Shown here one piece after another: positions 24,428 through 35,670 of a stretch of DNA of 64,000 nt. The position numbers and the translations under genes are program-made. Under the pieces are notes generated by a model that was given only the letters and a program-made list of their open reading frames with translations, searched no databases and was not told the origin of the DNA. The first letter of the stretch is position 1. Each line of letters starts with the position of its first letter. Origin of the DNA: Rhinopomastus cyanomelas. Lineage: Eukaryota > Chordata > Aves > Bucerotiformes > Rhinopomastidae. The DNA is taken from the NCBI GenBank assembly GCA_013400115.1, contig VXBP01009446.1:124001-188000 (forward strand). The letters run 5' to 3'.

Positions 24428-24692
24428 GGATCTTACGAGAGGAAACAGGCTCAAGTTGCTTCAGGGGAGGGTTAGATTGCATCTGAGGAAGAAGTTCTTT
24501 GCTGAGAGAGTGGTTGGGCACTGGAACAGGCTGCCTGGGCAGGTGGTGCAGTCCCCATCCCTGGAGGGGTTTACAAACCGAGTAGCTAGAGCACTTGTGT
24601 CCATGGTCTAGAGGTTATGGAGCTGTTGGGCTGAGGGCTGGACTTGCTCATCCCAGAAGTCCTTTCCAGCCAGGATGATTCTGAGTCTGTGT
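24428..24692 (+). mobile_element. CR1, other type
   Basis: From ggatcttacgagaggaaaca to agccaggatgattctgagtc; same type as 17600-18005. Confidence 0.8.
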
Positions 24693-24737
24693 TATCCTGG
24701 GAGTGTTACTGGGGCTGTGAAGAGTTTGTTTTGTGTA

Positions 24738-25308
24738 AGGGGGGTGGTTAGCAGATCAAGAGAGGTTCTTCTACCCCTCTACTCTGCCCTGGTGAGAGCA
24801 CATGTGGAGTGTTGTGTCCAGTTCTTGGCCCCTCAGTTCAAGAGGGACGTGGAGCTGCTGGAGAGAGTCCAGCGTAGAGCAACAAGGATGATGAAGGAGG
24901 TGGAGCACCTCCCTTATGAGGAGAGGCTGAAGGAGCTGGGGCTCTTGAGCTTGGAGAAGAGGAGACTGATGGGTGACCCCATGAATGTTGGTAAATATGT
25001 GAAGGGTGGGTGTCAGGAGGATGGAGCCAGGCTCTGCTCAGGGGCACTCAATGATAGGACAAGGGGCAATGGATGTGAGCTGGGACAACGGAGGTTCCAC
25101 ACCAATCTGAGAAGGAACTTCTTCACGGTGAGGGTGACGGACCACTGGAACAGGCTGCCCAGGGGGGTTGTGGAGTCTCCTTCTCTGGAGACATTTAAAA
25201 CCTGCCTGGCCATGTTCCTGTGTAACTTGGTCTGGGTGATCCTGCTGTGGCAGGGGGATTGGACTAGATGATCTTTCGAGGTCTCTTCCAATCTCTAATG
25301 TTCTATGA
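24738..25308 (+). mobile_element. CR1 Y-type with long open frame
   Basis: CR1 begins near ggggtggttagcagatcaag. The frame stays open to 25271, past the usual stop, because the WVILLWQGDWTR codons of the 3' region are in frame. Encoded words include LLPLYSALVRAHVECCVQFL and LKELGLLSLEKRRL. It ends atctctaatgttctatgaaa. Confidence 0.9.
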
Positions 25309-25424
25309 AAGGCACTGCTGTGATGTTAAAAAATAATGCATTAAAATATAACGCTAGCCCATTGCGATGGCTGTGCTCCCCAGATGTACTCGCCAGCTTC
25401 TGAAGCATCACGACGGTCTTGGTG

Positions 25425-25625
25425 AACAGGGGTTATATTTGGATTAGATCTGAAGAAGAGATTTGTCGTGATGAGAATCCTGAGGCCCTGGAACAGGTTT
25501 CCCAGGGCAGTTGTGGCAGCTCCATCCCTGGAAGTGTTCAAGGCCAGGTTGAATGGGGCTCTGGGCAACCTGGTCTGGTGGGAGGTGTCTCTGCCCGCGG
25601 CAGGGGGTTGGCACCGCACGTCACT
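25425..25625 (+). mobile_element. CR1, other type, old
   Basis: gcagctccatccctggaagt and gggctctgggcaacctggtc are typical. The 3' tail is missing after ggcagggggttggcaccgca. Confidence 0.72.
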
Positions 25626-26195
25626 TCTGATCCTTGCCACAGGTACCGCAGAGGTGTAGTCGCTCCCTGGTGATTTCCCGTGTAGCACATTGCATCTGGC
25701 ATGTAGCTCCAGGCTCTCACAGCCGCTTCCATTACTCTGTGTTAAGACTGCTTGATGTAACTCACACCGTAACGTGTCTCCAGAGCCATCAGCCCGAGGA
25801 GTTTGACTCAATGTGCAGGGCTGCTTTGTCCATCAGAACTCATTTAGCCAATAAGTGCTGTCATCTCTCCATAGCTCCTGATGGTTTGTGGCCGGTGTCA
25901 TTCTGGAGTCTTTACTGAAGGCGTTTGCCCAGCTCAACCTATAATGTGATTTCTATCATCCTGCTACACAGGGGAGCACCAGGAGATGACATCAAATGTT
26001 CCTAACAAGGAGCCCTGCTAGGACAGTTCTGTGTGAGAAATGCTGAGAGCGGTCAAATGTCACCCTTTCATGTTGGAGTTGGCTGTTGAAAAGCAAAGTC
26101 AGAACATCCTGAGGTCAGCGTGGGCAGGATGCTGGGAAACCAGGTCTGACAGCGCGTGTGAGGAGAGTGGTTCTGGTCAAGGATAACAGAAGTAA

Positions 26196-26270
26196 ATCCC
26201 AGAACATCAGGGATTGGAAGGGACCTCAAAAGCCCATCCAGTCCAATCCCTCCAGCACTAATTCTGCTCC
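26196..26270 (-). mobile_element. CR1 Y-type terminal fragment
   Basis: cagaacatcagggattggaa to agtccaatccctccagcact. Confidence 0.78.
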
Positions 26271-26278
26271 TTCTTAGA

Positions 26279-26386
26279 CTCATAGAACCATAGAATGGTT
26301 TGTGCTGCAAGGGTCCTCAGAGATCATTCAGTGCCAACCCTCTGCCATGGGCAGGGACACCTCTCACTACACCAGGTTGCCCACAC
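26279..26386 (-). mobile_element. CR1 3' end, other type
   Basis: tcatagaaccatagaatggt and gccatgggcagggacacctc; belongs to the X-like group and directly precedes a Y-type in the same orientation. Confidence 0.75.
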
Positions 26387-26387
26387 A

Positions 26388-26705
26388 GAATCACAGAACA
26401 CTAGGGATTGGAAGGGACTCAAAAGATCATCCAGTACAGCAGGATCACTGAGATCAAGTCACACAGGAACATGGTGAGAAGGGTTTTAAATGTCTCCAGA
26501 GAAGGAGACTCCACAACCCCCCTGGGCAGCCCCTTCCAGTGCTCTGGCACCGTCACCATGAAGACGTTCTTTCTCAGATTGATGTGGACCCTGCTATGTT
26601 CCAGCTCACACCCATTGGCCCCTTGTCCTATCGTTAGACACCCCTGAGCAGAGCCTGGCTCCATCCTCCTGACACCCACCCTCCACCTATTTATCAACAT
26701 TCATG
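26388..26705 (-). mobile_element. CR1 Y-type
   Basis: From cagaatcacagaacactagg to cacctatttatcaacattca. A deletion removes part of the 3' region between aagatcatccagt and acagcaggatcac. Confidence 0.88.
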
Positions 26706-26790
26706 ATCCAGTGCCTCGGCACCCTCACAGGGAGGAATTTCTTCCCCAGTTCTATCTCCTTTAGCTCTTCAAAGTTCTGCTGTGTCTCCA
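26706..26790 (-). mobile_element. CR1 scrap, other type
   Basis: tgcctcggcaccctcacagg and gaggaatttcttccccagtt resemble the antisense of the end of ORF2 of a diverged type. Confidence 0.5.
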
Positions 26791-26871
26791 AGATCCCTGG
26801 CAAAGGTGGAGCAGATCTCACTGCTATTGCTCTCATCCCCTCACATTTACCACGTGAGTTGCTTCTTCCCT

Positions 26872-26950
26872 TAGAATCACTACGATTGGGAAAGACCCAC
26901 AAGATCATCCAGTCCAACCGTCAACCCAACCCCACCACATCACATCAGTG
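26872..26950 (-). mobile_element. CR1 3' end, other type
   Basis: agaatcactacgattgggaa and gtccaaccgtcaacccaacc match the type at 42225-42682 and 61483-61720. Confidence 0.7.
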
Positions 26951-27658
26951 ACCATCTGAGGTGCAGGGTTACCTAACGCTGTCCTCTTACGACTAACAGG
27001 AGAGGTTCGACCAAGCTGAAGCCATTTTTAGAGAGACAACTTGTTTCCCCCATCTGCTCTGATGGGAGAGATGTTGTTTACGCTGTTCCAGGAGCGAGCT
27101 CACTTTCACCGCAACGCTGGTGAGCAGTAGTCTCTTCATTAACATTTTGGAATTAGAATGATCAAATAAATGCTACAGTTTTTGGCAAGTACGTGTTTGC
27201 TGTAAACATTAGGATGAGTGATGGAAGCCGGGTGTGCGGCGAGCGCCTGGAACAGCATGGGAGGCTGCTGACGGGCTTAATTTCATGGCAGTCTTTATTC
27301 TACTGAAGTTCGGGGAGGTGAGGTTGATGGTTTATTTTCCGAGCAGTCGGGAAACAAGAAAGCTCTCAATCACTTCCTGATTGCCAGCTAGGGAGATGTT
27401 TTGCTCCCCGAGTTGTTCAGGTCTGTTTGTTTTGACTGTTCTTTGCTTTTCTCTGCGCTGCAAACCGCACAGAGCGAGTGGTTCTGAAGGCAGGTTGCTT
27501 GTAGGCTTGAAGTTGTGTGCTTGTCCCTCTGGTGTCCCTGTCCCTGGTGCAGCAGAGAGCTATCGATGAGAGTACCTGCGTTTCCACACTGGGCAGGGAT
27601 GACTCGGAGCGTGACTCTTGCTTTTGATGTCAGAGCTTGTGTTTGTGGAATTGGTTTG

Positions 27659-27838
27659 TCACAGAACATGAGGGATTGGAAGGGACCTCGAAAGATCATC
27701 CAGTCCCATCCCCCTGCCACAGCAGGATCCCTGAGATCCAGTCATTAGGGATTGGGGGGGACCTTGGAAGACCATCCAGTCCAATCCCCCTGCCACAGCA
27801 GGATCCCCTAGATCAAGTCTCACAGGAACATGTCCAGG
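27659..27838 (-). mobile_element. CR1 Y-type with doubled 3' end
   Basis: Two 76-bp units, 27668-27743 and 27744-27819, each contain the ccctgccacagcaggatc block. The junction reads gatccagtcattagggattg, i.e. the upstream edge of one unit joins directly to the 3' end of the next. The same junction is present at 35755 and in sense at 39820 and 39897. Confidence 0.85.
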
Positions 27839-27879
27839 AGGAAGGGGATGACAGTGGATTTTAACATGGATTCAACTAA

Positions 27880-28048
27880 CCACATGGTTCCTGTGCAACT
27901 TGATCTAGGTGATTCTGCTCTGGCAGGGGGATTGGACTAGGAGATGCGTTCCTGTGTGGCTTGGTCTAGGTGATCCTGCTGTGGCAGGGGATTGGACTAG
28001 ATGATCTTTCGAGGTCCCTTCCAATCCCTAATGTTCTGTGATCCTGTG
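27880..28048 (+). mobile_element. CR1 Y-type, partly doubled 3' end
   Basis: ggttcctgtgcaacttgatc begins one unit, which breaks off at ggggattggactaggagatg. A second unit starts at cgttcctgtgtggcttggtc and runs to the normal tail. Confidence 0.82.
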
Positions 28049-28480
28049 TGACTGGATGAATTTCTGCATCAAAGAGCTGGGGAGATGTGGACAGACCTAT
28101 TTTTCGAGCGCGTACGTGTGATCTACTCAAATTGCCTGTCTACAGACGAACGTGAAATAGGCCAGAGGCTACAGCCGTTGCCTTAATACCGAAACTTGGG
28201 ATGCTTGGTTGATCTTCTAGCTATTATAGTTTTATTTTGCTCCACTCTTCTTCTCTGAATTGTTGTGCTAATTAAGCTCTGCGAATTTCAATCTCTCTCA
28301 GGTTCTTCAGTTATGACATTGCAGCCCCTCGATGGCAGCACGCTGCAGCGTAGCGGGCAGGGTGTTGTGAGGTGGAGACGCTCGATGGGAAACTGTCCAA
28401 AAGCATTTGGAATCACTTAAGATAATTAAACAAGGGGGAAGAATGTGGTGTGTTTAAAGGATACACAGAGGGCTTGCGAA

Positions 28481-28586
28481 TGGGATCATAGAATCAAAGG
28501 GTTGGAAGGGACCTCTAAAGTCATCTAGTCCAGCCCCACCTTCCAACAGGCAAGGACGTCACTCACTAGACCAGACTGCCCAAAGC
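28481..28586 (-). mobile_element. CR1 3' end, other type
   Basis: atcatagaatcaaagggttg and gtcatctagtccagccccac. Confidence 0.75.
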
Positions 28587-28626
28587 AAAGGTGCCTGTGC
28601 GTGGGGAGCTCATTATTCATGCTTCG

Positions 28627-28730
28627 TTGCAGTGCTGGGGGATCTGGCTGAGGGGTGAACTTGTAGAGTAGGGTTGATGGTTGGACTCGATGATCCCAGG
28701 GTTCTTTTCCAACCTGAATGAGTCTGTGAA
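28627..28730 (+). mobile_element. CR1 3' end, other type
   Basis: gtgctgggggatctggctga to caacctgaatgagtctgtga. Confidence 0.78.
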
Positions 28731-29079
28731 TGAGAAGGACAAATTGGGAAGCTCCTCTGTGGGTATCACCAACACGAGCATCAGGAGGTGCCTGGGCTGG
28801 GGCCACCCGTGCCGAACCAGCAGGCTTTAACAAACTTGTTTATTTCCTCTGGATGTACCTGCGCGGAAACACAACGGTTGAAGAAATAACAGCTAATCCC
28901 TGTCTAAAGGTCAAAATGACCTGAATTGAGATACTTCAGAATTAATGGAGTATGTGGTGTCAGCAGGCAGCAGTCCAGCTGACATCTTTTATAGCTGCCA
29001 GCCTGCTCACTCTCCTCACCTCCCCAATTTGCAGCCAAGGTTGGAAATGGAGAGAAAGGTTGGAGCCAGAGAGCTCTCG

Positions 29080-29575
29080 TAGAATGTGTTGGGTTGGAAG
29101 GCACCTCCAAAGGTCAGCTAGTCCAACCCCCCTACAACAAGCAGGGACATCTCTTGCTAGAACAGACTGCCCAGAGCCCCATCCAGCCTGACCCTGAATG
29201 ACTCCAGGGATGGGGCCTCCACCTCTCTGGGCAGCCTGTTCCAGGGATCCCCAACCCTCAGATTCAAGAACTTTTTCCTCCTGTCCTGTTTATATCTGCC
29301 CTTCTCCAGCTTCAAACCTTGACCCCTCATGCTATCATTCCCTGCCCTTCTGAATAGTCTTCCCCAGCCTTCTGACAGCCTCTTTCAGAGTCTGAAAGGT
29401 CACTATAGGGTCCCCTGGAGCCTTCTCCTCTTCAGGCTGAACAACCCCAACTCACTCAGCCTGTCCCCATAGCAGAGGGGCTCTGGTCCTTGGAGCATGT
29501 TTGTGTCCTTCTCTGGACTTGCTCCAGCAGGTCCTCATCCTTCCTGTGTCGGGGGTTCCAGAGCTGGACACAGTA
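29080..29575 (-). mobile_element. CR1, other type, long
   Basis: From agaatgtgttgggttggaag to gttccagagctggacacagt. It covers the ORF2 C-terminal region in antisense; closely related to 50578-50962. Confidence 0.87.
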
Positions 29576-29984
29576 AGTTTCTCATAAAGATCTGTATAAC
29601 AGAGCGATGCAGCGCTTGGAGGGGGGAGAAAACAGGCCCTTTTATCCCACAGAAGGAGGAGAAGTAACAAGTGCAGGTAAAGGTCAAATGCCTGCCTGAG
29701 CTGCAGGCAGCTTGTCTGAGGAGAAGGGAAGGAACACAGTCAGGTCTGAGTCAGCCTGGCGCTGCCAGTGCCTTGTTGTGATCAGCCTCCTACGGCGCAG
29801 GCAGAGCAGCTGACTGCAAGCACTCAGGAAGTCACAGGGGTACTCAACGTTCCTCCTGAAACACCAGTTCCTCAAGCAAACTGGGATGTTAAAACCAAAG
29901 GCAATCAGAAAAGCAAACCCCAGAGCATGGACAGTGCTGCCTGCCACGGCACCCAGGGAAGCTCAGCAAGCGTGGGGTCATCCC

Positions 29985-30250
29985 ACTCTGCTCTGCCCCA
30001 GTGAGGCCACATCTGGGGTCCTGTGTCCCGTTCTGGTTCAATGTGAACAAGGAACTGCTGGAGAGAGTCCTGTGGAGGCTACAAAGATGCTGAGGGGACT
30101 GGAGGAGCATCTCCGTGCCAGGGAAAGGCTGGTTAGCTGGTAAAGAGGCTGAGAGGGCATCTGACCAGTGCTGACCACTGGGGGCACGAGGATGGGGCCA
30201 GACCCTTCTCAGTGGTGCTCAGCAGCAGGGCACAGGCCAGCAGGCTCAGA
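29985..30250 (+). mobile_element. CR1, diverged, no 3' end
   Basis: cactctgctctgccccagtg and gaactgctggagagagtcct are ORF2 C-terminal blocks. Similarity is lost after ctcagcagcagggcacaggc. Confidence 0.7.
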
Positions 30251-31309
30251 CCCAGGGTTTCTATTTCAAACCTGGGACTTCAGCTAAGTGTTGGGTTCCT
30301 TCTTCACTCTACCCCATCCCACAGTCACAGTGGATGTCCGAGGGCAGCAGCAGGTCGCCCCACGTCCCTGGGAGGGCTGTACAGCACCGAGCACCTGCCT
30401 GGGAGGAGCAGCCCAGGGCCCCGCTCACTTGCTAGCGCTAACAACCAGGCAGGTCTAGCAGGAGCAGGGATTAAGGATGACAAAAGCTTAGGTCCTTCTG
30501 CTGGGCCTGACTCCCTGCCGAAGCAAAGGTCAGGTTTTGCAGAGCAGAGCAAGGCAGAAGTCCTTCAGAGGTGTGTCAGGCTGCTGAGGCTACGGGGACC
30601 CGGTCATCCGGGCATCATACGGCCTTCAAAGCAGAGCTGCTCGATCTCAGTCGCTGAGCATCACCTGCTGTCTCTGAGAGACTCCGAGATCCAGTTTGAT
30701 GGATAATGATGTCAGCATCTTCCCCCCTGTATCTGTGTGTTAGTGGGATGACCTGCAATGGGGAGGGCAACCCAAGAAGTTTCATCCTGAAAGACAGGTT
30801 GGAAAACAAGCCCCTTGGGTGCTGTTAGGGAAGAGATTTGCTCCTTAGGCTTTTCCCTTTTGGTTTGTCCTCTCTCACCTAGGGAAACCCTGGTGTCTGC
30901 TTCCACTGTGATGATGTTTGGATTTCTCCTGAGTAGCACTAACATGAAAAATATCCACTTGTTGTCATTTCTTATAGCCTGATTCTCTGTGCTTGGCACA
31001 GGGGTGGTGAAGGGAGAGTGTGATGATAGGCTGCACCTCTCTGAGTGATGCCTGTACCAAAGGGGAGAAGCAATTGTTTCAGCTAGTGGAGGGGGGCAAC
31101 CACAAAAAAACCCTATGAAAGGCGGAGCGTAAGGAAATGCATCATGATAATAACATCTGGTGGAACACGAAGGATTCTCCCTTTGAAAGTGGTGGGATCA
31201 GCATCGCTTCTGACGACCAAAAGCTCGAGAGACAGAATCTAATTGTCTCTACGGCGTATTTGGCTTCCATGAGGGGGTGTCTCTGTGATACACGAGGGTT
31301 TTTCTCCAT

Positions 31310-31567
31310 CTAGGGACTGACGTTGGAGAGCAGTGTAGGAGAAAGTGACCTGGGGGGTTCTGGTGCACAGCTGGATGGCCAGGAGGCAGCAATGAGCCCT
31401 CATGGCCAAGAAGGCCACTGGCGTCCTAGGGTGGATCAGAAGGGGGCTGGTTAGCAGATTGAGAGAGGTTCTTCTCCCCATCTGCTCTGCCCTGATGAAA
31501 CCACATCTAGAATATTGTGTCCAGCTCTGCACCACTCAGCTCCAGAAGGACACAGAGCTGCTGGAGA
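31310..31567 (+). mobile_element. CR1 Y-type cut by an N
   Basis: From cagggactgacgttggagag to acacagagctgctggaga. The 78-codon frame shows AKKATGVLGWIRRGLVSRLR. The break is at the contig join, not a biological end. Confidence 0.87.
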
Positions 31568-31568
31568 N
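31568..31568. other. Single N, probable contig join inside CR1
   Basis: The left side stops in the middle of a Y-type CR1 (…gctgctggaga). The right side starts with a CR1-tail-like ctcggtgattccgtgtgatt. Sequence between the two was probably lost at this join, so the CR1 here should not be read as naturally truncated. Confidence 0.75.
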
Positions 31569-32212
31569 CTCGGTGATTCCGTGTGATTCTGCGACTCCAT
31601 CTCTCAGACTTTCCTCGGGTGAAGAAATATCACGATAACCTTTTGTGAGAAGACACCGGCGCCTGGAGAGCAGGGACTGATTTTCTCATTTGCGCGCGAG
31701 AGGCAGTTCAATTACCACTCCTGTCACTAAACGGAGCAACTGCAAAAACCTGATGTGTTTAAAACCGGACATGTCCCCCCTCCCCAGACAAACCCCGCCA
31801 GGCTTTACGTGGCGGGAGGCCGGGAAGGTGACTGTTAGAAGTTTAAACAGCATCCGTCATCTCCCCCGAGGTTTGGGTTAGTGGAAGCTGCTTGACACCT
31901 GAAAATGTTCCAGCAGATCTGAGAGTCGAGCGTCCTACTGCTTCACAGAGGATAAGGGACACTGTGCTGTCTCTCACGTAGATCAGGAGGCATCAGACCC
32001 GTCCTTCTGGGCCTTTGAAGCTCCTACGTGTTAATTTAGCTCTGGGAAATGTGAGAGGAATCTGTGGCGCTGACACACACCAAGTAAAGAAGTAATTTAG
32101 CCCAATAATTGCACTTGTGCATCTTCAGGGAATAAACGAGGAAGTGGTGCTGGTGCTTCCACTGATTCCTTTTTAATCGTTCCCAGCAGCTGATGTGAAT
32201 CTCGGCAGCGTT

Positions 32213-32660
32213 TGACCACATCTGGAATGTTGTGTCCAGTTGTGGGCTCCTCAGTTCAAGAGGGATGTGCTGGAGAGAGTCCAGCGTAGGGCAATGAGGA
32301 TGATGAAGGAGGTGGAGCACATCCCTTATGAGGAGAGGCTGAGGGAACTGGGTCTCTTGGGCTTGGAAAAGAGGAGACTGAGGGGTGACACCATGAACGT
32401 CTATAAATATGTGAGGGGTGGGTGTCAGGAGGATGGAGCCAGGCTCCATCATCTCAGGCTCAAAGTCATCTGGTGATAGGACAAGGGGCAATGGGTGTGA
32501 GCTGGAACACAGGAGGTTCCCCATCAATCTGAGAAGGAACTTCTTCCCAGTGAGGGTGACAGAGCCCTGGAAGGGGCTGCCCAGTGGGGTTGTGGAGTCT
32601 CCTTCTCTGGAGATGTTTAAGACCTGCCTGGACATGTTCTTGTGTGATTTGGTCTAGGTG
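32213..32660 (+). mobile_element. CR1 Y-type lacking its 3' end
   Basis: From cgtttgaccacatctggaat to gtgtgatttggtctaggtgg, where it stops 95 bp short of the usual tail. Frames 32240-32476 and 32418-32657 are offset by a short insertion near 32450. A CR1 without its 3' end is unusual because insertion starts there. Confidence 0.87.
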
Positions 32661-33969
32661 GAATGAGATCCAGTGGCTGGAAACCAAATGCTGGCACAGT
32701 CGATCCAGATAGAAATTGCAGGGTTTAACACTTAATTAAGCTCAATCCAAAAGAACTTCTACAGCTTGAGGTCGCTTCTTGGCCACGGGAGATCGCGGCG
32801 AGGGCTCTGTGCAGTAACAAGACGGGTCTGTTTCCATCACGGTTGTTGTACGAGAAGATTAATTCAAGTCCAATGACCTACGTAACGCAGCAGGTCAGGC
32901 AGCTGATCACAGCACTCCCTTCTGGTATGAAAATCTATGAATCTATGAAATATTTTGAAGTCTGTGCCTGGGGGTAGAATGACCAGAAGCAGGAAAGGTC
33001 ACCTTTGTCATCGCTGCTGTCAAACGCTTTGGCACCGGCAGAGCACGAAGCAGGTGTGTTGCTCCATCGCTTTGCCCTCGTGCCACAGCTCTTGCTCCGT
33101 CCCTTGCCTGCGTTTTGTCCCATTAAATAAGAATCACTCTGGTGTCCCACGTGAAACCCCACTTCCCAAATGGACACAGCAGAAGTCTCTTGGCTTCAAG
33201 GGCATCGGGACCCTCCTTTTGGCCTTTACGGAGCAGTTAATGCTGGCTAAGGACAGGATTTAGCTGTGTTGTGACATAAACAGTAAAGATCATGAAGGAA
33301 GCAGCTGCTCTTCAGGATAATGAGCCAGTGGGATGTATGGACACAGCACTTTGCTTCAGATGGGTCTTCCAGGAACTGCTGGCACGAGGGGCGAGGTAAA
33401 GGTTGGTGTCAAGTGCCCTTCGACACAGCACAGGCGGCTGAGGTGGTCCCTCCGGAGCTGTTTGGTGAAATTATATCTAAAGCAACACTAGATGCTTGGC
33501 TGGGCAACCAAATCCTGCTCTAGGTGTGGCGGCTGGCCAAGATCCAGAGCAGGATTGTTCCACTGACCAAGCACTGCTTCAGCATTCGGTACCTATTGAT
33601 GGGCTGATCTTTCCCACAGGCTGGAAAATGTGGAGTGAGACTTGGTGCCTGAATAGTCATTGTGCTGGGGCTTTGTGACCTTCCTCTTTGTTTGGTTGCC
33701 ATTTCCTTCTTTCTTTCTCAGGTTTTCTTGGTGGTGGGGGGATTGGTCTGGTTTCCTTAATCCTTTTTATTTTTTGGATGTATTTTAAGATAAAGGTTTT
33801 TTTAAGGTGGGGTTTTCTCTCTCTAGTAAGTGTTTGTGCTGCTCCCAGCACAACCAGCTCCTGATAATGACTGAGATGTTGGATTTTAATGTGAGGCAAA
33901 GAAATCAGTAATGAAAATCAAATCTATGTCCATGCTCTAGTTTTCTTTTCTATATAAGAAATATATAAA

Positions 33970-34766
33970 TACAGAGAGAAATGTAATGAACTATAACAAG
34001 GGGAAATGTAGAGTCTGGCATCTGGGCAAGAACAACCCCTGGGACCAGGATAGGCTGAGGACTGACCTGTTGGAGAGCAGTGTAGGGGGAAGGGACCTGG
34101 GGGTCCTGGTGGCCAGCAGGATGGCCATGAGCCAGCAGTGTGCTCTTGTGGCCAAGAGGGCCAACGGCATCCTGGGGTGGATCAGAAGTGGGGTGGTTAG
34201 CAGATCAAGAGAGGTTCTTCTGCCCCTCTACTCTGCCCTGGTGAGAGCACATCTGGAGTGTTGTGTCCAGTTCTGCGCCCCTCAGTTCAACAAGGACAGG
34301 GAGCTGCTGGAGGGGGTTCAGTGTAGGGTGATTGAGGCTGATGAAGGAGGTGGAACATCTCCCTTATAAGGAGGGGCTGGGGGAGCTGGGTCTCTTGGGC
34401 TTGGAAAAGAGGAGACTGAGGGGTGACCTCATTAATGTTGACAAATATGTGAAGGGTGGGTGTCAGGAGGATGGAGCCAGGCTCTGCTCAGGGGCATCTG
34501 GTGATAAGACAAGGGGCAATGGGTGTGAGCAGGAACAGAGGAGGTGCCACATAAATCTGAGAAGGAACTTCTTCCCAGTGAGGGTGACAGAGCCCTGGCA
34601 GGGGCTGCCCAGTGGGGTTGTGGAGTCTCCTTCACTGGAGATGTTTAAGATCCACCTGGACATGTTCCTGTGCGACTTGATCTAGGTGATCCTGCTTTGG
34701 CAGGGGGATTGGACTGGATGATCTTTCGAGGTCCCTTCCAATCTCTAATGATTCTGTGATTCTATG
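33970..34766 (+). mobile_element. CR1 Y-type, longest copy, one frameshift
   Basis: About 800 bp. Frame 33986-34369 encodes NYNKGKCRVWHLGKNNP and DLGVLVASRMAMSQQCALVA. Frame 34332-34685 continues with LGLLGLEKRRLRGDLINVDK to WQGLPSGVVESPSLEMFK. An extra base in gattgaggctgatgaagg near 34335 shifts the frame. The tail is aatgattctgtgattctatg. The RT catalytic core is absent. Confidence 0.92.
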
Positions 34767-34929
34767 ATAAAGTGCAAGAAACATGCATGGAGACTGCACA
34801 AGTTCACTCACGTTTAGGGTGCAGCATTAACCAACTTGAAACAGAAAGCTCCTGGTTTGTTCAAATGAACAACCCGAGGGAGGAAGAGCAACAGAAAACA
34901 TTGTGCAGCACTGGGCAGAAGGTCCTCAC

Positions 34930-35002
34930 ACAATCACAGAACATTAGGGATTAGAAGGGACCTCAAAAGATCATCCAATCCAATCCCCCCGCCACAACAG
35001 GA
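34930..35002 (-). mobile_element. CR1 Y-type terminal fragment
   Basis: atcacagaacattagggatt to ccccgccacaacaggaaaga; 265 bp upstream of an ADAM12 exon. Confidence 0.85.
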
Positions 35003-35267
35003 AAGATTCAGCGTGAAAATGTTCCGGTTTGCAGTCCTCAGTTGGAAGAGAGACCAGTCTGCAAACGTGTTGTCCTTCCACAATTAGTGAAGGAAATGTT
35101 CACATACTGCAGCTTCGATATCGGAGGCTGCAGTTTTCCACACTTCTCACCCGGTTCTGGTAGCCACGATGTCGTTAATCTTTGACCGCTGTCTCCACAG
35201 GAGCCACCACAAAGGACAAAGTCAAGGTGACGTGGCCTTAATATTTTGTGTGCTGTGTCTCTTTCAG

Positions 35268-35346
35268 GGGGCTGTTAGCCAGCAGCTTCACAGAAACCCA
35301 CTACTTGAATGACGGCACTGACGTGGTTCTCACACGCAATTCCACG
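35268..35346 (+). CDS. ADAM12: ADAM12 prodomain exon (partial gene)
   Basis: This internal coding exon of 79 bp is bordered by ctctttcag upstream and gtaagg downstream. Its first base completes a codon begun in the previous exon, and then 26 codons follow, reading GLLASSFTETHYLNDGTDV and ending RNST. The SSFTETHYL...DGTDV block is the prodomain segment of meltrin-type ADAMs and matches ADAM12 better than ADAM19, which has a different residue pattern here. The prodomain keeps the metalloprotease latent and helps folding in the secretory pathway. The final NST is a possible N-glycosylation sequon. The exon ends in phase 0 and joins directly to the exon at 40544. No preceding exon was found between 1 and 35267, so that intron exceeds 35 kb, minus any false duplication. 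The gene family is clear; the ADAM12 assignment rests on remembered family sequence. Confidence 0.92.
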
Positions 35347-35670
35347 GTAAGGTTGGCGTTCTGTGGGTGGATGATGCTTCGTCGTCAGAACCCGGAGTGC
35401 TCTCTGCTGGGATCTGAGCCACGGGATGAAACAGCTCCAGGACTGATCTTTTTTATTGCTGCCGTCAGTACCTTTTTGACTGCTGTGATCCTACAAGTGA
35501 CTTTTTTAGGGAGAGACTTTAAACAGAAGCTGTGGGGTTTTTAACCAGGTGACTTTTTATACCCAGTAGGTTTTATTCAGCTTCTTGGAAATAGCTGCAT
35601 TAAAATGCTACAATAAATGCAGTGAGCGTGGGTCAGTTATGGAGGAAAGTCCTGGTTCAGTCAGGAAGAA

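Larger units (their letters stand above)
1..35267 (+). other. ADAM12: Upstream ADAM12 intron (part)
   Basis: No exon with family similarity was recognised here, so this is read as the 3' part of a long intron of the early prodomain region. CR1 pieces are listed separately. The main stretches between them, where I see no gene, are 151-644, 759-1109, 1173-1499, 1941-2688, 3391-3864, 4223-4831, 5568-6512, 10313-10644, 10811-11449, 11931-12658, 13786-14497, 15183-15917, 16790-17599, 18612-19439, 20543-21344, 22770-23251, 24101-24427, 25626-26195, 26951-27658, 28049-28480, 28731-29079, 29576-29984, 30251-31309, 31569-32212 and 32661-33969. They are mixed-composition intronic DNA without long simple repeats. 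The acceptor is at 35266-35267. An exon shorter than about 60 bp could have been missed. Confidence 0.8.

Noticed and set aside
30212..30706. 164-codon open frame on the + strand
   Set aside because: It starts in a decayed CR1 and continues into GC-richer intron; low-complexity Ser/Arg/Pro composition and no known domain.
32036..32635. 199-codon open frame on the - strand
   Set aside because: It is the antisense of a Y-type CR1 (32213-32660) extended into intron. The coding sense of that CR1 is the + strand.
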